DNA of 64,000 bases from Leptasterias polaris. Its lineage: Eukaryota; Echinodermata; Asteroidea; Forcipulatida; Asteriidae. The stretch spans positions 930,001-994,000 of the forward strand of contig JAZGTN010000196.1 in NCBI GenBank assembly GCA_037783415.1, read 5' to 3'. The position numbers and the translations under genes are program-made. Every line of letters begins with the position of its first letter. Position 1 is the first letter of the stretch. Shown piece by piece: positions 60,345 through 64,000 of this stretch. The notes below the pieces were generated by a model. It was not told the origin of the DNA. It saw nothing but the letters and a program-made list of their open reading frames with translations, and did no database searches.

Positions 60345-60442
60345 CTTCAACGTCGTTGTTCGTTCATACGCTCTGTAAGAAAACAGTCCAGTGCTTCGGA
60401 TTCCAAACCCCCGTCAACCACGTCTGGGCTACATTTGAACAA
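60345..60442 (-). pseudogene. MULE transposase exon, frameshifted and with a stop
   Basis: Expected frame from the previous exon gives only LFKCSPD...; the MULE match VAQTWLTGVWNPKHWTVFLQ and TNNDVEG lies in another frame, with TGA where the usual Arg of RTNNDVEG stands. So this copy has both a frameshift and a nonsense change. Acceptor TTTTGCAG, donor GTTAGT. This region carries the third acidic part of the domain. Confidence 0.8.
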
Positions 60443-60534
60443 CTGCAAAATAAAAAATAAAAAATAGTTTTTATGAAAAGGTTTTATACAAACATTTTAG
60501 TTCGAGGACTGTGTCTTCACATACAACCTGCTAA

Positions 60535-60790
60535 AGGCACTGGACACTATTGATAATTACTCAAAATAATTTTGAGCATAAAAACTTACTTGGTAGCGAG
60601 CTGTTGATAGTATAAAACATTGTGGGTAACGGCTCCCTGTGAAGTAACGTATTTTTTGAGAAAGTAGTAATTTCTCACTAAAATTTTGTAGGTGGTTTTT
60701 CTTCCATTATTCAAATTTTCACAGGTTTGTTATTTTATGCATATGTTGAGATACACCAAGTGAGAATACTGGTCTTTGACAATTACAAGT
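60535..60790 (+). mobile_element. Truncated TTAA-family MITE in a MULE intron
   Basis: Starts TAAAGGCACTGGACAC and matches 40615-40982 (AAAACTTACTTGGTA, TGATAGTATAAAACATTGTG, TATGCATATGTTGAGATACA), but ends at TTTGACAATTACAA without its right tip. It is shorter inside as well. Confidence 0.75.
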
Positions 60791-60798
60791 CAACTTAC

Positions 60799-61005
60799 CT
60801 CTTGCAGCATGGGTGTCCCTGCTCTCTCCTCCAAGGCTGTGAACATCTGAGGAATTACCTCAGCCGGCAGGAAGGGGAGTGCCATCAGTTCTTTAAGGAG
60901 TTTGTAAGTGTCTGCCTTCTCGTGATATGCTCTATGCAGCCCCACTGACTGAATATGGCGCCAGATGGCTTGCTTCCAATGGAAGCCGCAGCCCATACAC
61001 TTTAC
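60799..61005 (-). pseudogene. MULE transposase exon (C/H region)
   Basis: Encodes VKCMGCGFHWKQAIWRHIQS, then YKLLKELMALPFLPAEVIPQ and MFTALEERAG. MULEs have a GCxFHxxQA motif directly after FPN. Acceptor CATTGCAG, donor GTAAGT, phase 0 at both ends. Confidence 0.85.
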
Positions 61006-61129
61006 CTGCAATGAATGAAATGCAAATTAATAATCAATGATAATGATATGTTTTCTTTTTTCCTATCCAGCGCATAGGGTGTGGCAGTTTTTGATGTGGT
61101 GTGTGAGATTGTTCCATATGTGAACTTAC

Positions 61130-61479
61130 ATTCGGGAACACAGATTCCATTGCCCTCCAGAGGCCAACCTCAAAGTCCAACATGACCTCCTGAATGGCAG
61201 TCTCTGGTATGGCAGCCTTCAGCGCCTTGAACACAGCCTTGTAGTCGGAAGTCTTCTTACCCGACATTAGAACGTAGCACAGGGGTACCTGCTTCACCAT
61301 CTCGTCCTTCTTCACGAAACAGTGGACTGACAGCAACTGATAAAACGGACTGCGGACGACCTTGAACGTGCCGTCCACATACCATCTCTTTGCAGTCTCC
61401 AGAATTGCCAGCTGGTGAGGCCGTGCAAACAGTAAATGGCGGCGACCATTGTGTCGTACCACGTTCTTCAACAAGAACC
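61130..61479 (-). pseudogene. MULE transposase catalytic exon
   Basis: Encodes GFLLKNVVRHNGRRHLLFAR, ETAKRWYVDGTFKVV with the first catalytic Asp, QVPLCYVLMSGKKTSDYKAV, and EVMLDFEVGLWRAMESVFPN with the second Asp. This is the canonical MULE DDE order. Donor GTAAGT, phase 0. This exon itself is open throughout. Confidence 0.9.
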
Positions 61480-61800
61480 CTACAAACAAAATTAGGTATA
61501 AATATACATAAAAGATTTGTCACTTAAAATTTAATGACAAGTTTAACTATAACAGAAAGAATTAATATTGACAAAAGATTGACTGATTGAATATTTGTAT
61601 CCATCGCTTTCACTTGATGTTAAGTTTGATGATCCGATGTAAACTTATTGGGAATGATTGACACAAGACTGACTGAATATTTGTATCGCTTTCACTTGGA
61701 AAGTGAACATCTAGTAACTGTTCCCGGAAGTATTTGTGGGAAAAGGCAAAAAACAACATCAAGAAATACAAGGGAGGGATCACCCTGATGATTGACTAAC

Positions 61801-62137
61801 CTTCAGGAATGAAGCTTTCAACAAGATCAAACCCCAAGTCATGCGGATGATGGGGCCTCTGTGCCTGCCGCACCCTGTTGGCTGTCCTCACCAAATTTGT
61901 CATCTTCGGCATGGAAGGCATCGGCTGGTCCTCTTCCACCTCTCGGACCAGGACGTCTTCCACAATCCCAGAGGCAGACGTGTAAAAACTTGTTGCCGCC
62001 CTGTCCTTGATTTCTTTAACGACCCCCAGCACAACCTCCTCGCCTGGGCGCCCCGGGTGATTATGTGGTGAAATTCCACTTTCAAATGAGGCAGTACCGT
62101 TGCGCAGCATCTCAGTTTTCGGTTTCTCACCGAACAC
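61801..62137 (-). pseudogene. MULE transposase exon (N-terminal region)
   Basis: Acceptor TTAAAG, donor GTTAGT. Encodes GISPHNHPGRPGEE (HNHP is the end of a FLYWCH-type zinc finger), a linker, and MPSMPKMTNLVRTANRVRQA leading to HHPHDLGFDLVESFIPEG. A neighbouring frame gives RKLRCCATVL just before, as if a frameshift had split the finger's Cys part from HNHP. Enters the next exon in phase 1. Confidence 0.75.
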
Positions 62138-62420
62138 CTTTAATAACAAATTTATATTTAAAAATTAATAAATCATGAACACGAAATTCATTCTTCACTT
62201 TTGAATTGTTAAATTCCGAAATAAGTAATGGTGTGTTTAAAAAAAATTAACAGAATTAACAAGGTTTTGAACAATACATAAAATCACTTTGACAATCTCA
62301 ATGCCTCAAATCATATAGGCCCCCTATATCGTCTTAGTTTTTAACTTTACCGCCGACACATTATACCTTTGTTAACAAAGGCGCGGCACCCACAGAGCGG
62401 GCTAGCGTGAATGGATCACT

Positions 62421-62451
62421 GGGACCCTGGGACCCTGGGACCCTGGGACCC
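62421..62451. repeat. 8-bp tandem repeat (GGGACCCT)4
   Basis: Four units of GGGACCCT, in the MULE 5' part. Confidence 0.9.
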
Positions 62452-63139
62452 ATCTGGGGGTGACCAGCCATAGGCTTTGTTATTTTGCGATGATGCGCTG
62501 GGATGATTCTCGGAGTGGGGGCAGCGGCGAGTTGGAAGATCATCAAAGTACACGTATTTAAAGCTTTCTCTGATGTCACAAGTTACGTTTAATTAATGGA
62601 CTATTCATCACCACTAAAACCCAAGTCCATCCATTAAATTCAGGTCGACATTAAAAAGCACCTTTATGGGCCTGGACTAATACCGGACATTACCTATGTA
62701 ATTTTATATTTTTTTGACCAGCCGCAACCCCCGCGATTTTCCACTTTATTCGCAATGGTGATGACACACACTGCAAGCATAGATGAATCACACTCATGGA
62801 TTCACCTTCTCAAAATAAACACTCGTGAAATAACTTCCCATCACCATCATGTTCACTTCTGCTTGATAATTTATTTGATGTATATATATTCTGTAAATAA
62901 AATGTAAATAACCTGTTATATATATATTATTTTAGTGTTCTAATATTTCGAAAAACGAAATTGAATGCATTTAGAGCTAAAAAGAAACCTAGTTTGAGAG
63001 GATAAGGGGAAAATGCGTGAATTTGAATGCATTTTAACAGATCTATCTACATGTACATTTCGTCTTCCCCCAGTGCTAATAAATTGTTACAAAATATTCA
63101 AAAGCGCCCTCACTTTTGTGATATGCTTTACGTCGCTCA

Positions 63140-63251
63140 ACCATACACTGGGCGACTTTGTGAGGGGGCGACTTTGACAGGGGCGACTTTGTAAGTGAGG
63201 GGGCGACTTTGTAGTGGGCGACTTTGCTGGGGGGCGAGTTGACTGGTATTC
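63140..63251. repeat. MULE right terminal repeat array
   Basis: Five GGGCGACTTT units, then GGCGAGTTGACTGGT at the tip; the inverse of the left array. The tips differ in a few bases just outside ACCAGTC. Confidence 0.9.
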
Positions 63252-63594
63252 GGTGTTACACAATGGGATAATTCTAATTCTAATGGGATAATTCTACAAT
63301 GGGATAATTTCATGTTTCAAATGATCAACACATTATAATGTGTATTTATTTCACATTATTTATTTCACATTAAAAGCCATACATGTAATGTTCAACTACC
63401 TGGCAAAAGAAATTGAACATTTAAACTTACTGTACTAGATTGATACTACAGATACTGAAAATATGTCAAAAGACAAAAATAGACCACTATGAAAGGTCGA
63501 GTTGTTACATAGATTGGTTTGATGACATTAGTCAAAAACAGGGTGGACCACGTGAAGGTTGTCATCTCCCACCCCACAACAGTTACTTATAAAT

Positions 63595-63725
63595 AATTAC
63601 ACGTTAAACCGGAGGTCATTGGTTCAAATCCCGCTCAAGTCAATTTTTCCTTGTTCAACCCAAAATCATTTAAATAAAATTACCCAGTCAGTTTTCCTTG
63701 TGGTTTGTTATTTGATATATAATTA
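63595..63725 (+). repeat. Partial tRNA-related SINE, family B (plus)
   Basis: GGAGGTCATTGGTTCAAATCC (B box), TTGTTCAACCC, TTACCCAGTCAGTTTTCCTT and GTGGTTTGTTATTTGATAT; the A-box half is missing. Same family as 7150-7300. Confidence 0.75.
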
Positions 63726-64000
63726 ATTTTATAACATTTTGCAAATAATAAAAATGTAACGTAGAGATTTATGAACATTTGACAAAACTGGTTAAATCAT
63801 GTATGAGAATGACGTCAAAAGTGTTGTCACCGAAAATTGGTACATGATATTAAATTCAACACCAGGTACCGTTCATGAACACTTAATTTAAAAACCTTGT
63901 TAACGAGTACTCGAACACCCTGAACATATGGCATACTATAAACCTCTGCATGTTTCTTATAATAATCTATAACAATAGTAACCGATCCCACTAGTGTGCC

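Larger units (their letters stand above)
55945..63251 (-). mobile_element. Mutator-like (MULE) DNA transposon, 7.3 kb, with nested insertions
   Basis: The ends are inverted: ACCAGTCAACTCGCCC on the left and GGGCGAGTTGACTGGT on the right, followed inward by arrays of AAAGTCGCCC (about eight copies left, five right). GGTGTTAC lies just outside both ends (55937-55944, 63252-63259), an 8-bp target duplication. Inside, on the minus strand, are exons of a MULE transposase. A TIR element with a LINE (57134-59715) and a truncated TTAA MITE (60535-60790) have inserted into it. Confidence 0.88.

Overview
Eukaryotic genomic DNA from an animal. Long introns with GT-AG borders, a reelin gene, tRNA-derived SINEs, DIRS-type and non-LTR retrotransposons and many TTAA-flanked MITEs point to an invertebrate deuterostome. 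An echinoderm, possibly a sea star, is my best guess from the repeat flavour; this is inference, not proof.

The only host gene that can be traced with confidence is reelin, on the minus strand, from the start codon at 45183 leftward to at least 6485. I place 23 coding exons that keep one reading frame through every splice junction (3,909 nt, 1,303 codons, ending in phase 0). They encode the signal peptide, the reeler domain, the unique N-terminal region, reelin repeats 1 and 2 with their two EGF modules, and the start of repeat 3. The remaining exons must lie left of the window, because 1-5723 is filled by a retrotransposon.

Layout. 1-5723: 3' part of a decayed DIRS-like tyrosine-recombinase retrotransposon (gag, RT, RNase H, methylase-like, YR), split in its YR by a 1.5-kb TIR element and ending in a fold-back region. 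5800-45183: reelin exons separated by introns full of repeats: at least four tRNA-related SINE families, TTAA-flanked MITEs (one carrying a THAP-like exon and sitting inside a LINE tail), a 32-bp minisatellite, and a 2.4-kb, 16-bp-unit minisatellite with higher-order structure (27250-29650). 45184-55936: upstream of reelin, mostly unrecognised, with fold-back elements, a MITE holding telomere-like repeats, and one weak ABC-transporter-like exon. 55937-63259: a 7.3-kb Mutator-like (MULE) DNA transposon with subterminal GTCGCCC arrays, an apparent 8-bp target duplication and a broken, intron-containing transposase. A second TIR element, itself holding a dead LINE reverse transcriptase, is nested inside it. 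63260-64000: a partial SINE and nothing else recognised.

The window shows no novel defence or metabolic system. Its interest lies in the well-resolved reelin gene architecture and in the layered transposon insertions.
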